Of a stretch of 49,034 nt of DNA, positions 42,817-49,034 are shown in pieces. The notes under the pieces are model-generated. The model saw only the letters and a program-made list of their open reading frames with translations. It did not search any database and had not been told where the DNA came from. The DNA is from an uncultured Lachnospiraceae bacterium. GTDB lineage: Bacteria; Bacillota; Clostridia; Lachnospirales; Lachnospiraceae. Position 1 is the stretch's first letter; each line of letters starts with the position of its first letter. The stretch lies in assembly GCA_949471785.1 (NCBI GenBank), contig CASWRE010000024.1, positions 1-49,034 on the forward strand. The letters are read 5' to 3'. Both the position numbers and the translations under genes were made by a program.

Positions 42817-43482
42817 ATGGAATCAGTGAATATCACAGATTTATATGATCTGACACAGACGATGGCGGCAGAGCTGTTCGAGGGAAAAGCATTTCCCTGG
42901 GAGCTGCTGCCGGAGATCGGGGACTGGATTTTAAAAACGGGTTCCGGACTGGATACAGAAATATACGAGCAGCGGGGCGAGGGGATCTGGATTGCCAGGA
43001 CGGCCTCTATCGCGCCCACGGCGTCGGTTTCCGGTCCGGTGATCATCGGTGAGCACACGGAAGTTCGGCCGGGAGCTTTCATTAGGGGAAAGGTTCTGGT
43101 TGGAAATCATTGTGTGGTGGGCAATTCCACAGAACTCAAAAACGTGATCCTGTTCAATAATGTGCAGGTTCCCCATTATAATTATGTGGGCGATTCGATC
43201 CTGGGGTATAAATCCCATATGGGCGCCGGGTCGATTACGTCCAATGTGAAATCAGACAAAAAGCAGATAGTGGTCAAAGGCGCGGAGAAGCGCTGGGAGA
43301 CCGGATTTAAAAAGTTCGGCGCCATGCTGGGGGATTATGTGGAAGTGGGCTGCGGCAGTGTGCTGAACCCCGGAACCGTGGTAGGCCGGAATACAAATAT
43401 TTATCCGCTGACCAGCGTGCGGGGGGTGATTTCCTCGGATTCCATTGTGAAATCCATGGAGAGTATTGTGGAAAAGGTGTGA
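42817..43482 (+). CDS. Left-handed beta-helix (GlmU-like) nucleotidyl/acyl transferase-type protein
   Basis: A 221-residue protein. After a 60-residue N-terminal alpha region it shows hexapeptide repeats of a left-handed parallel beta-helix (IAPTASVSGPVIIGEHTEVR, then PGAFIRGKVLVGNHCVVGNS). The pattern GDSILGYKSHMGAGSITSNV with K/N residues resembles the acetyl-CoA domain of GlmU. The uridylyltransferase domain of GlmU is absent. Such stand-alone proteins are common in Clostridia and are annotated as UDP-GlcNAc pyrophosphorylase-related; the real substrate is unknown. AAAGGAGG lies 5 nt before the ATG. Confidence 0.8.
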   Translation: MESVNITDLYDLTQTMAAELFEGKAFPWELLPEIGDWILKTGSGLDTEIYEQRGEGIWIARTASIAPTASVSGPVIIGEHTEVRPGAFIRGKVLVGNHCVVGNSTELKNVILFNNVQVPHYNYVGDSILGYKSHMGAGSITSNVKSDKKQIVVKGAEKRWETGFKKFGAMLGDYVEVGCGSVLNPGTVVGRNTNIYPLTSVRGVISSDSIVKSMESIVEKV

Positions 43483-43525
43483 GCCGGCCGGGCTGAGTTT
43501 TGGGATAGATGGAAGGATTTTTTAG

Positions 43526-43574
43526 AGGATGAGCCGGAAAGGCGTATGTGAAACTTTTCCGGCTCGTCCTTTTT
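43526..43574 (+). terminator. Strong terminator after the beta-helix protein gene
   Basis: A 15-bp stem (43526-43540 with 43556-43570, one G-T pair) with a 15-nt loop and five T residues. It also separates this gene from the TraX-like gene on the other strand. The bases 43575-43694 hold nothing recognisable. Confidence 0.9.
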
Positions 43575-43694
43575 GTATGCAGGAACTGACGGCAGAATGG
43601 CCGTGGGAATCACAGCGCCCAGGACGCGGACAGCGAGGGCATGGAGCCGGCGCACCTGAGAAAATGGAAAATCATATTGCTGATGCCGCCGCAG

Positions 43695-44453
43695 TTACAG
43701 GTGGCCAAACAGCCCATAATTGATTCCCACCAGCAAAAGCAGGTGGAGCGGATAAAAGGCGTAGAAAAAATATTTCGGCGCATGGCCTTTTTCCCCATTA
43801 TAAAGGGCGATCGGCAAAAATGCGATCATGGCGGCGGGCTCCCAGGCAAACGAAAATCCCCCGGCGAGGATATACATCGCTTTATTGTAGCGGAACAGGT
43901 ATAAAAGAAGCAGGGACAGCAGGCCGTGATAACTGTAATCCGTTCTGCATACCGTGACGGTCGCGCACAGGGCGGCGACAACTGCCAGACCGGCCGGCAG
44001 GGCCGCCCATCGGGGCAGATCGGAAGTCTGGATTTTTTCCAGAATCCACATCATCATAAATCCGGCAAACAAAGTCCAGAATACATTCTGGTGGGTGAAA
44101 GAAAACAGGGTTCTGTCCACGGCCAGGTTAAAGGGCAGCTCAGACAGGCAGGCGAAGAGGAAAAGCCTCACGGCATATTTCCTGCGGTCACGGGTATGGA
44201 TAAAGCCCTGCACCAGCAAAAAGAGGAAGATCGGGAAAGCGATGCGGCCGACCTGGCGCATCAGGGTGTAGAGGGAGGGCAGGATATCTACGCGTCTTAC
44301 CAGCAGCATTCTGCCGTTGAAGATAAAGCCGAAGAGAACCACGACCAGGGCCGTGTGGTCGATCAGCATGGTAACGATGGCGAGATATTTCAGCGCGGCC
44401 CCGCTCAGGCCGATAGGCAGCCGCCGCAAGGTGTCGGTATTTGTTTCAGTCAC
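43695..44453 (-). CDS. TraX-family membrane protein
   Basis: A 252-residue polytopic protein on the minus strand, starting at a GTG with GGAGG 7 nt upstream. The TraX signature SGAALKYLAIVTMLIDHTAL is followed by seven to eight hydrophobic segments, MRQVGRIAFPIFLFLLVQGF and the tail FYAFYPLHLLLLVGINY. TraX was named from F-plasmid pilin N-acetylation, but chromosomal copies in Firmicutes are thought to be acyltransferase-3-like enzymes acting on surface polymers. No conjugation genes are near, so a chromosomal surface-modification role is more likely. Confidence 0.85.
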   Translation of the reverse strand: MTETNTDTLRRLPIGLSGAALKYLAIVTMLIDHTALVVVLFGFIFNGRMLLVRRVDILPSLYTLMRQVGRIAFPIFLFLLVQGFIHTRDRRKYAVRLFLFACLSELPFNLAVDRTLFSFTHQNVFWTLFAGFMMMWILEKIQTSDLPRWAALPAGLAVVAALCATVTVCRTDYSYHGLLSLLLLYLFRYNKAMYILAGGFSFAWEPAAMIAFLPIALYNGEKGHAPKYFFYAFYPLHLLLLVGINYGLFGHL

Positions 44454-44705
44454 AATGAATCCTCCGTTTCTAACATACTTTTACCTATCAACTATATCCT
44501 TTTTTCCGGGAAATGTAAATCGGTTAGAGGATTTTTATACAAGAGACCGGCGTCGGCGGGAGGCGGCCCTTTTTTTGCTGCCTCCTCCGGACGGAAAATG
44601 CCGGGACATACAGAAAAGTCAAAAAAATGTAATAATGACGGAATATTATAATTTCAGCGCGCATGGCAATACTGTACTATATAGTAAAAGAAAGGAGGTA
44701 AGAAT
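44454..44705. promoter_or_regulatory. Divergent gap upstream of the second sugar ABC operon
   Basis: The gap contains a GC-rich imperfect hairpin with a T-rich loop (about 44550-44597), TATAAT at 44647-44652 as a possible -10, and the 12-bp palindrome TACTATATAGTA (about 44674-44686) close to the AAGGAGG site of the binding-protein gene. The palindrome is a candidate operator. No local regulator gene accompanies this operon. Confidence 0.4.
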
Positions 44706-46028
44706 ATGTTGAAATTACCAAAAACTATGATGGCAGTAGGCATGGCGTTTGTGATGTTTGTGACGACGGGGTGCGGCGGCTCCGGAGCTTCATCGTCTGC
44801 CGCCACGTCGGGCGGCGCTCCGGAAAGCACGCCGGAGAGCGCGCCTGCGGAAGCGCAGGATACGGCGCAGAACGCGACGGGGGGCGATGCGATTGAGGTC
44901 GAGATCTGGGAGTATTTCCCCGATAACGAACATGAGTATTTTACCAATATGATGGAGGCATGGGGGGAGAAAAACGGCTATAAATTCAATATCGTGCAGT
45001 ACCCCTATGCGGACCTGAACAAGCAGTATACACTGGGTCTGGCTTCCGGCGAGCTTCCCGACATTGCCATGATCAACAACTGCGACAATGAAAGTTTTGT
45101 AGACATGGGGCTGTTGCAGGATATCACGGCCCAGATTGAGGAGGCCGGCCTGAAAGATAAATTTTATGAATCGTCGATGAATACGACGACCATCGACGGC
45201 AAGATCTACGGGCTTCCCTACAATTCCAACGACTTGGCGCTGTTTTACGATATCGATCAGTTTGAGGCGGCGGGCATTGACGCGGAAAACCTGAAAACAT
45301 GGGACGACCTGGAGGAGGCGGCCGGAAAACTGACATCCGGAAATACATACGGATTTTCCATGTCGCTGATCGGGACGGATGAGGCGACCTTTCAGTTCTT
45401 TCCGTTCCTTTATTCCAGCGGAGCCGATATGTACAGCATGGGCAGCGACGAAGCCATTGAGGCTATGCAGTTCCTCAAAGATCTGTATGACGACGGATTC
45501 ATGAGCAGCGAGGTTATCAATCAGGGGCAAATGGATATCAATGAGCAGTTTGTCCAGGGGAATGTGGCGATGATGGTCAACGGCCCCTGGGAGATTCCGA
45601 TCATCAAAGAGGAGGCTCCGGACAAGAACTGGAGCGTAATGCCGATACCGATAAAGGAACAGCAGGCGTCGGCCCTGGGCGGAGAGGGATTTTCCATTGT
45701 GTCGGGCGCGGACGTGGATAAGATCTGGCCGGTCATGGCGTATATGTTTGAAAAGGAAACGCTGGCGGACTGGTGCTATGCTATGGGCAAGATCCCGTCA
45801 AGAAGCGACGCGGTGGACTGCTATCCGGGCTGGTCTGAGGACCCCCTTATGCAGGTGTTTTTTGGCCAGTTTGAGTACGCGGCGACCCTGGGGCCGGACG
45901 CCAAATGGCCGGAGATATCCAAGCATATTTACAGCGCCTGCCAGGCGGCGATGACCGGACAGAAATCCGTGGAGGACGCCTGTAAAGAGGCCCAGACCAA
46001 GATCGATGAGCTGGTGGCGTCAAAATGA
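44706..46028 (+). CDS. Sugar ABC transporter solute-binding lipoprotein (second system)
   Basis: A 440-residue family-1 solute-binding protein. The type II signal peptide ends VTTGC with Cys23 as the lipid site, followed by a Ser/Ala/Glu/Pro-rich linker to about residue 58. The mature part begins IEVEIWEYFPDNEHEYFTNM and has the usual mid-protein YGLPYNSNDLALFYDIDQF hinge region. AAGGAGG lies 7 nt before the ATG. It is clearly different from the binding protein at 13030, so it serves another saccharide; which one cannot be told. It overlaps the first permease by four bases. Confidence 0.88.
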   Translation: MLKLPKTMMAVGMAFVMFVTTGCGGSGASSSAATSGGAPESTPESAPAEAQDTAQNATGGDAIEVEIWEYFPDNEHEYFTNMMEAWGEKNGYKFNIVQYPYADLNKQYTLGLASGELPDIAMINNCDNESFVDMGLLQDITAQIEEAGLKDKFYESSMNTTTIDGKIYGLPYNSNDLALFYDIDQFEAAGIDAENLKTWDDLEEAAGKLTSGNTYGFSMSLIGTDEATFQFFPFLYSSGADMYSMGSDEAIEAMQFLKDLYDDGFMSSEVINQGQMDINEQFVQGNVAMMVNGPWEIPIIKEEAPDKNWSVMPIPIKEQQASALGGEGFSIVSGADVDKIWPVMAYMFEKETLADWCYAMGKIPSRSDAVDCYPGWSEDPLMQVFFGQFEYAATLGPDAKWPEISKHIYSACQAAMTGQKSVEDACKEAQTKIDELVASK

Positions 46029-46936
46029 AAAAAAAGAGCGGAAGAAGAAAACGGATCATAGGCAGGGAAACAAAATATCTGCTGCTCTATGCGGGGCCTG
46101 CGATTATTTATATGATTGTCCTGACGCTGTATCCGATCGCCTACAATTTCTTTCTGATGTTCCGCAACATGGATACGCAGCATTTCCTGAACCATGAGTT
46201 TGTGGGACTGGAGACCATAAAAACCGTTTTATCGGAGGGTATTGTGGGTATGGCAGCCTATAATACGGTGTTTTTTACGGTAATGTGCACAGCTATCCAG
46301 TTTACAGTCGGCTTTCTGTTCGCCCTTCTGTATCATCGGAAAATCAAAGGTGCGGGGTTTTTTAAAGGGCTGGTTCTGATCGGCTGGCTGATCCCCATGA
46401 CCGTTACGGGACTTTTGTTCAAATTTATGTTTCAGACGGATACGGGCGTTGTCAACTATCTTCTGATGCAGTCCGGCCTGATTGACAGGCCGGTGCAATG
46501 GCTATCACAGGGCGGCAGCGCCCTGTGGACCATTATACTGGCCAATTGCTGGGTGGGGATTCCCTTTGACATGGTTCTCCTGTCGACGGGCCTGTCCTCC
46601 ATACCGGAGAATGTGATGGAAAGCGCTTCGATTGACGGGGCAAACCGGATGCAGAGGTTCTTTTATATTACTCTGCCGATGTTAAAGCCCGTGATGTGTT
46701 CCATCCTGGTTCTCGGCGTTATCTATACCTTTAAGGTATTTGACCTGGTGGTGGTGATTACCGGGGGAGGGCCGGTCAATGCGACGCAGATGCTTTCCAC
46801 TTATTCCTATCAGCTGGCGTTCCGGGAATTTAATTTCAGCGAGGCCTCCGTGGTGGCGAATCTTATGTTTGCGCTGCTGTTTTTTATCGGACTGGCCTAT
46901 TTGAAATTTGTAAGAAGCGATGAGGTGATGTCATGA
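46025..46936 (+). CDS. Sugar ABC transporter permease, MalF-type (second system)
   Basis: A 303-residue CUT1 permease with a Lys/Arg-rich start and six hydrophobic segments (YAGPAIIYMIVLTLYPIAYN first). The EAA loop is MESASIDGANRMQRFFYITL. It is coupled to both neighbours by ATGA overlaps, so the three transporter proteins are made together. No terminator lies between binding protein and permease, unlike the GNB/LNB operon. The ATPase is not encoded here. Confidence 0.9.
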   Translation: MKKKSGRRKRIIGRETKYLLLYAGPAIIYMIVLTLYPIAYNFFLMFRNMDTQHFLNHEFVGLETIKTVLSEGIVGMAAYNTVFFTVMCTAIQFTVGFLFALLYHRKIKGAGFFKGLVLIGWLIPMTVTGLLFKFMFQTDTGVVNYLLMQSGLIDRPVQWLSQGGSALWTIILANCWVGIPFDMVLLSTGLSSIPENVMESASIDGANRMQRFFYITLPMLKPVMCSILVLGVIYTFKVFDLVVVITGGGPVNATQMLSTYSYQLAFREFNFSEASVVANLMFALLFFIGLAYLKFVRSDEVMS

Positions 46937-47763
46937 AGCGTAAAAAATATGGAAAGAGGGTGCTGGTTTTTGCCCTGGCTCTTATCGTGACGGCCATTTA
47001 CCTGTCCCCGGTGGTCTGGCAGTTTGTCAGCTCACTGAAAAAAAATGAGGAAATTTTTCGGTATCCGCCGACTTTTCTGCCGGAGAATCCCACCGGGCAG
47101 GCCTATGCCGATCAGTTTGAGGCCGGGCTGTTCCGGGCTTTGAAAAACAGCATGATCCAGTCCGTGTCGTCCATGGCCCTGGCCCTGCTGCTGGGCGTGC
47201 CGGCGGCCTACGGGCTGGCGCGGTTTAGCAGCAGGGCGCAGAAGCCGATTCTGTTCGGCTTCCTCGTGACGCAGATGCTGCCTCCGGCGCTGCTGCTTAC
47301 GCCGCTGTTTTTGTTTTACACAAAAATCCATCTGATCAATACCCGGTGGGCGCCTATCCTGTCGACGGTGACCATGTCCATTCCGTTTATCGTGATCCTG
47401 CTGCGGCCGTTTTTCGCCTCTCTGCCCAAATCCGTGGAGGAGTCGGCCCGGCTCGACGGGTGCACCATGTTCCAGGCCTTCTGGAAGATCATGCTTCCCG
47501 TGGCAAAGCCGGGGCTGATTACGGCGGCCATTTTCACGTTTATTTTCCCCTGGAGTGATCTGGTGTACTCTATCGCCTTTATTCGGAATGCGGATCTCTG
47601 GCCGATGACGACGCTGATCAACGATTTCCAGACCAAGTACGGCACCCGGTGGAACAGCATCATGGCGTTTGGAATCTGCATTATCATTCCCATCGTCGCG
47701 CTTTATATTGCGCTGCAGAAATATGTAATTTCCGGCCTCACGGCGGGAGCGGTGAAAGAATAA
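46933..47763 (+). CDS. Sugar ABC transporter permease, MalG-type (second system)
   Basis: A 276-residue CUT1 permease. The first segment is VLVFALALIVTAIYLSPVVW; the EAA loop VEESARLDGCTMFQAFWKIM is followed by LPVAKPGLITAAIFTFIFPW. Overlaps the previous gene as ATGA and is followed 13 bp later by a truncated gene in the same operon. Confidence 0.9.
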   Translation: MKRKKYGKRVLVFALALIVTAIYLSPVVWQFVSSLKKNEEIFRYPPTFLPENPTGQAYADQFEAGLFRALKNSMIQSVSSMALALLLGVPAAYGLARFSSRAQKPILFGFLVTQMLPPALLLTPLFLFYTKIHLINTRWAPILSTVTMSIPFIVILLRPFFASLPKSVEESARLDGCTMFQAFWKIMLPVAKPGLITAAIFTFIFPWSDLVYSIAFIRNADLWPMTTLINDFQTKYGTRWNSIMAFGICIIIPIVALYIALQKYVISGLTAGAVKE

Positions 47764-47776
47764 CGGAGGTGAATCC

Positions 47777-48289
47777 ATGATTGAATATATTGATCCCCGG
47801 TCCATCTATCTGAACGGACCAGAAAAGCCGCTGAAAGAGAAAGAGAGGAGCGTACTGCGCGGGTTGGCGGAGAAGGTGGCGGCATATGCCCGGGATTCAA
47901 GAATGAAGGAAAACCGGGAACTCTGGTATGCCCATAACAGCCTCCAGAGAGTCCGGCCTGTGGTGGTCGTCTTTCCGGAGCTTGCCTGGCTGGAAATCCT
48001 GCCCTGGAACAGCATGGTCTGTGAAGATGAATTTTATCGCTCTTACGAATGGCAGCTGCGCCGGCAGATCTACCGGTATGAGCATTTCCGGGACGACTGG
48101 GTGATCGAGCCCTGCCTGGAAGTCCCCCTGGCGGCCCGGTTCACGCCGTTTATGGAGAACGCCCGGACCTTCATTCACTATGACATGGAGGATACGGGAC
48201 GGGGCAAAGATGCGGAATGCGTTCTTCTGGATGGGGATGAGGACCTGGGCCGTCTCCGCAAACCGGAATTGGAAACCATAAAATTATGA
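47777..48289 (+). pseudogene. Truncated URO-D/MetE-like protein, N-terminal 170 residues
   Basis: A GGAGG site lies 8 nt before the ATG, 13 bp after the permease stop. The sequence (LRGLAEKVAAYARDSRMKEN, then ENRELWYAHNSLQRVRPVVV, SMVCEDEFYRSYEWQLRRQI, DDWVIEPCLEVPL) resembles, from memory, the first part of roughly 400-residue hypothetical proteins of the UROD/MetE-like superfamily that often follow sugar ABC genes in Lachnospiraceae. Those continue past the point reached here (LRKPELE). This one stops at 48289, exactly where base composition changes and mobile-element sequence begins, so it appears cut by an insertion. The catalytic C-terminal part is absent from this side. Confidence 0.5.
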
Positions 48290-48525
48290 GCGATTATTGC
48301 GCTTCATAGGTTGTCAATAAAAACCTCTAAATGCTTTGAAAACAAAGGATTTGTCGCAATGTGTTCGCCTTATCTCTTTATATGATTTCACACAAGTTTA
48401 CTCTTTCCCTGACTGCTTATAAGGGCAAAATTAAGGGCAAGAAAATCTCATAACACGATATAACAGAGTGTGGCAATCGGAGAATTGTGATATATGTGCG
48501 AATATATTATTTGGAGGACAACACT
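48290..48525. other. Edge of an inserted mobile element
   Basis: This gap is much more AT-rich than the operon before it. It holds an imperfect direct repeat, AAGGGCAAAATT followed by AAGGGCAAGAAAAT (about 48421-48446), like the arm sites that integrases of the Tn916 type bind. A small CTTTGAAAACAAAG inverted pair lies near 48336. No gene is seen. The exact junction and any attachment core cannot be fixed without the other end. Confidence 0.4.
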
Positions 48526-48905
48526 ATGGAGAAATATATTTATGATGAAAGCAACGGTTTATGGTATGAGTTGCAGGGAGATTATTATATTCCTTGTCTT
48601 ACTTTACAAACCGAAAAAGAACACAAGCCTATCGGTTTATGGGGACAGCGACACAAACGCTACTTACAGGAACATAAAAGAACGGTTTACACCTCGCTGC
48701 CCATGAATGGCAAGTTGAATAGTTATCTTGCCGACATTGACAAACAAGCAACAGAGATGATGTTTCGATTGGTCGAGCAAATGGCTGACAAGGAGGGGGG
48801 GCTGAACAGCTTAAAGCAGAAAACCCTATTTTGTGGGTTAGAAAAATGAACGAAATACAAGCAAGGGCAAGAGAAATCGTACAAACAGAACTGATTTTTG
48901 TATAA
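48526..48905 (+). pseudogene. tnpV: tnpV-type transposon protein, frameshifted at a G7 run
   Basis: The start MEKYIYDESNGLWYELQGDY, then YIPCLTLQ, GLWGQRHKRYLQEH and GKLNSYLADIDKQATEMMFR, is the TnpV family carried by Tn4451/Tn4453-like elements that use large serine recombinases. GGAGG lies 8 nt before the ATG. At seven G residues (48795-48801) the frame slips: the zero frame ends at 48849, while the +1 frame gives the proper family tail (EQLKAENPILWVRKMNEIQA to TELIFV) and stops at 48905. Loss or gain of one G would restore it. It could be a dead gene, a slippery site or a sequencing artefact. Confidence 0.8.
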
Positions 48906-48912
48906 AGCACTC

Positions 48913-48946
48913 AAGCGGTAGGGAATTGATTGTCCCTACCGCTTTT
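48913..48946 (+). terminator. Terminator after tnpV
   Basis: A perfect 12-bp stem (AAGCGGTAGGGA/TCCCTACCGCTT) with an 8-nt loop running into four T residues, eight bases after the restored tnpV stop. Confidence 0.85.
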
Positions 48947-49034
48947 CCTAAAGAAAAAATTCTCTCGTTTTCTCAGAAGAGGTATAACGCCACAAGTATA
49001 CGCTTCGTAAAGATAGCAATTGGAAAAGTGCAGA

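Noticed and set aside
43926..44651. Long plus-strand open frame opposite the TraX-like gene
   Set aside because: It is antisense to a gene with a clear family match and membrane helices; its translation is polar and repetitive (Gln/Gly/Arg-rich) with no motif.
47032..47805. Long minus-strand open frame opposite the second MalG-type permease
   Set aside because: It is an Arg/Gln/His-rich shadow of a GC-rich permease gene and has no ribosome binding site or recognised domain.
1..49034. CRISPR arrays, tRNA genes and rRNA genes
   Set aside because: I saw no regularly spaced repeats with unique spacers, no cloverleaf-like tRNA sequence and no rRNA segment; short tRNAs could still be missed by eye.
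48947..49034. Start of a serine recombinase gene after tnpV
   Set aside because: A recombinase gene would be expected here in a Tn4451-like element, but none of the three frames shows a recognisable recombinase start before the window ends.

Overview
The window looks like a chromosomal segment of a gut-type member of the Lachnospiraceae (Clostridia). Reasons: roughly balanced base composition, strong GGAGG ribosome binding sites, CUT1 sugar ABC operons that lack their own ATPase, a GH112 galacto-N-biose/lacto-N-biose locus, PucR-like regulators, an AsnA-type asparagine synthetase and a Tn4451-type TnpV fragment. Species cannot be assigned from sequence reading alone.

Layout. 1-2353 is a graveyard of gene pieces: a phage-type start, a deleted short-chain dehydrogenase, a truncated MATE transporter, a conjugative-element sigma factor, and an open frame that fuses a conjugative-element protein to the tail of an ABC permease. 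2795-9004 is one very large DUF4011/helicase/nuclease/DUF3320 protein of the kind found in anti-phage islands. 9091-10659 holds a decayed ABC transporter with an intact PadR regulator and an HAAS-domain membrane protein.

10704-18935 is a nearly complete locus for host-glycan disaccharides: N-acetylhexosamine kinase, AraC regulator (divergent), solute-binding lipoprotein, two permeases, a tiny two-helix membrane protein and the GH112 phosphorylase. The transporter imports galacto-N-biose or lacto-N-biose, the phosphorylase splits it to galactose-1-phosphate plus an N-acetylhexosamine, and the kinase phosphorylates the latter. A terminator-like hairpin sits between the binding protein and the permeases. 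RNase P RNA follows on the minus strand.

19416-26107 is a catabolic-looking cluster whose substrate I cannot name: PucR-like regulator, URO-D-fold protein, DASS/SLC13-like permease, second URO-D-fold protein and a GPH-family symporter. Just after it lies a 236-bp IS66-like MITE with terminal repeats and an 8-bp target duplication, plus a 27-bp relative of its right end. 26691-42731 is mostly housekeeping and metabolic: J-domain protein, nitroreductase, di-iron ferritin-like protein, GltD-like oxidoreductase, YihS-like sugar isomerase, QueH, ArgH, Asd, topoisomerase III, MmcQ/EVE-like protein and AsnA. It is interrupted by a third URO-D-fold gene on the minus strand facing a second PucR-like regulator, which carries an in-frame amber codon.

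42817-48289 contains a left-handed beta-helix transferase, a TraX-like membrane protein, and a second CUT1 ABC operon that ends in what appears to be a fourth, truncated URO-D/MetE-like gene. From about 48290 to the end is the edge of an inserted element with a frameshifted tnpV. The recurrent theme most worth following is URO-D-fold proteins sitting next to sugar-type transporters and PucR-like regulators, with no corrinoid protein in sight.
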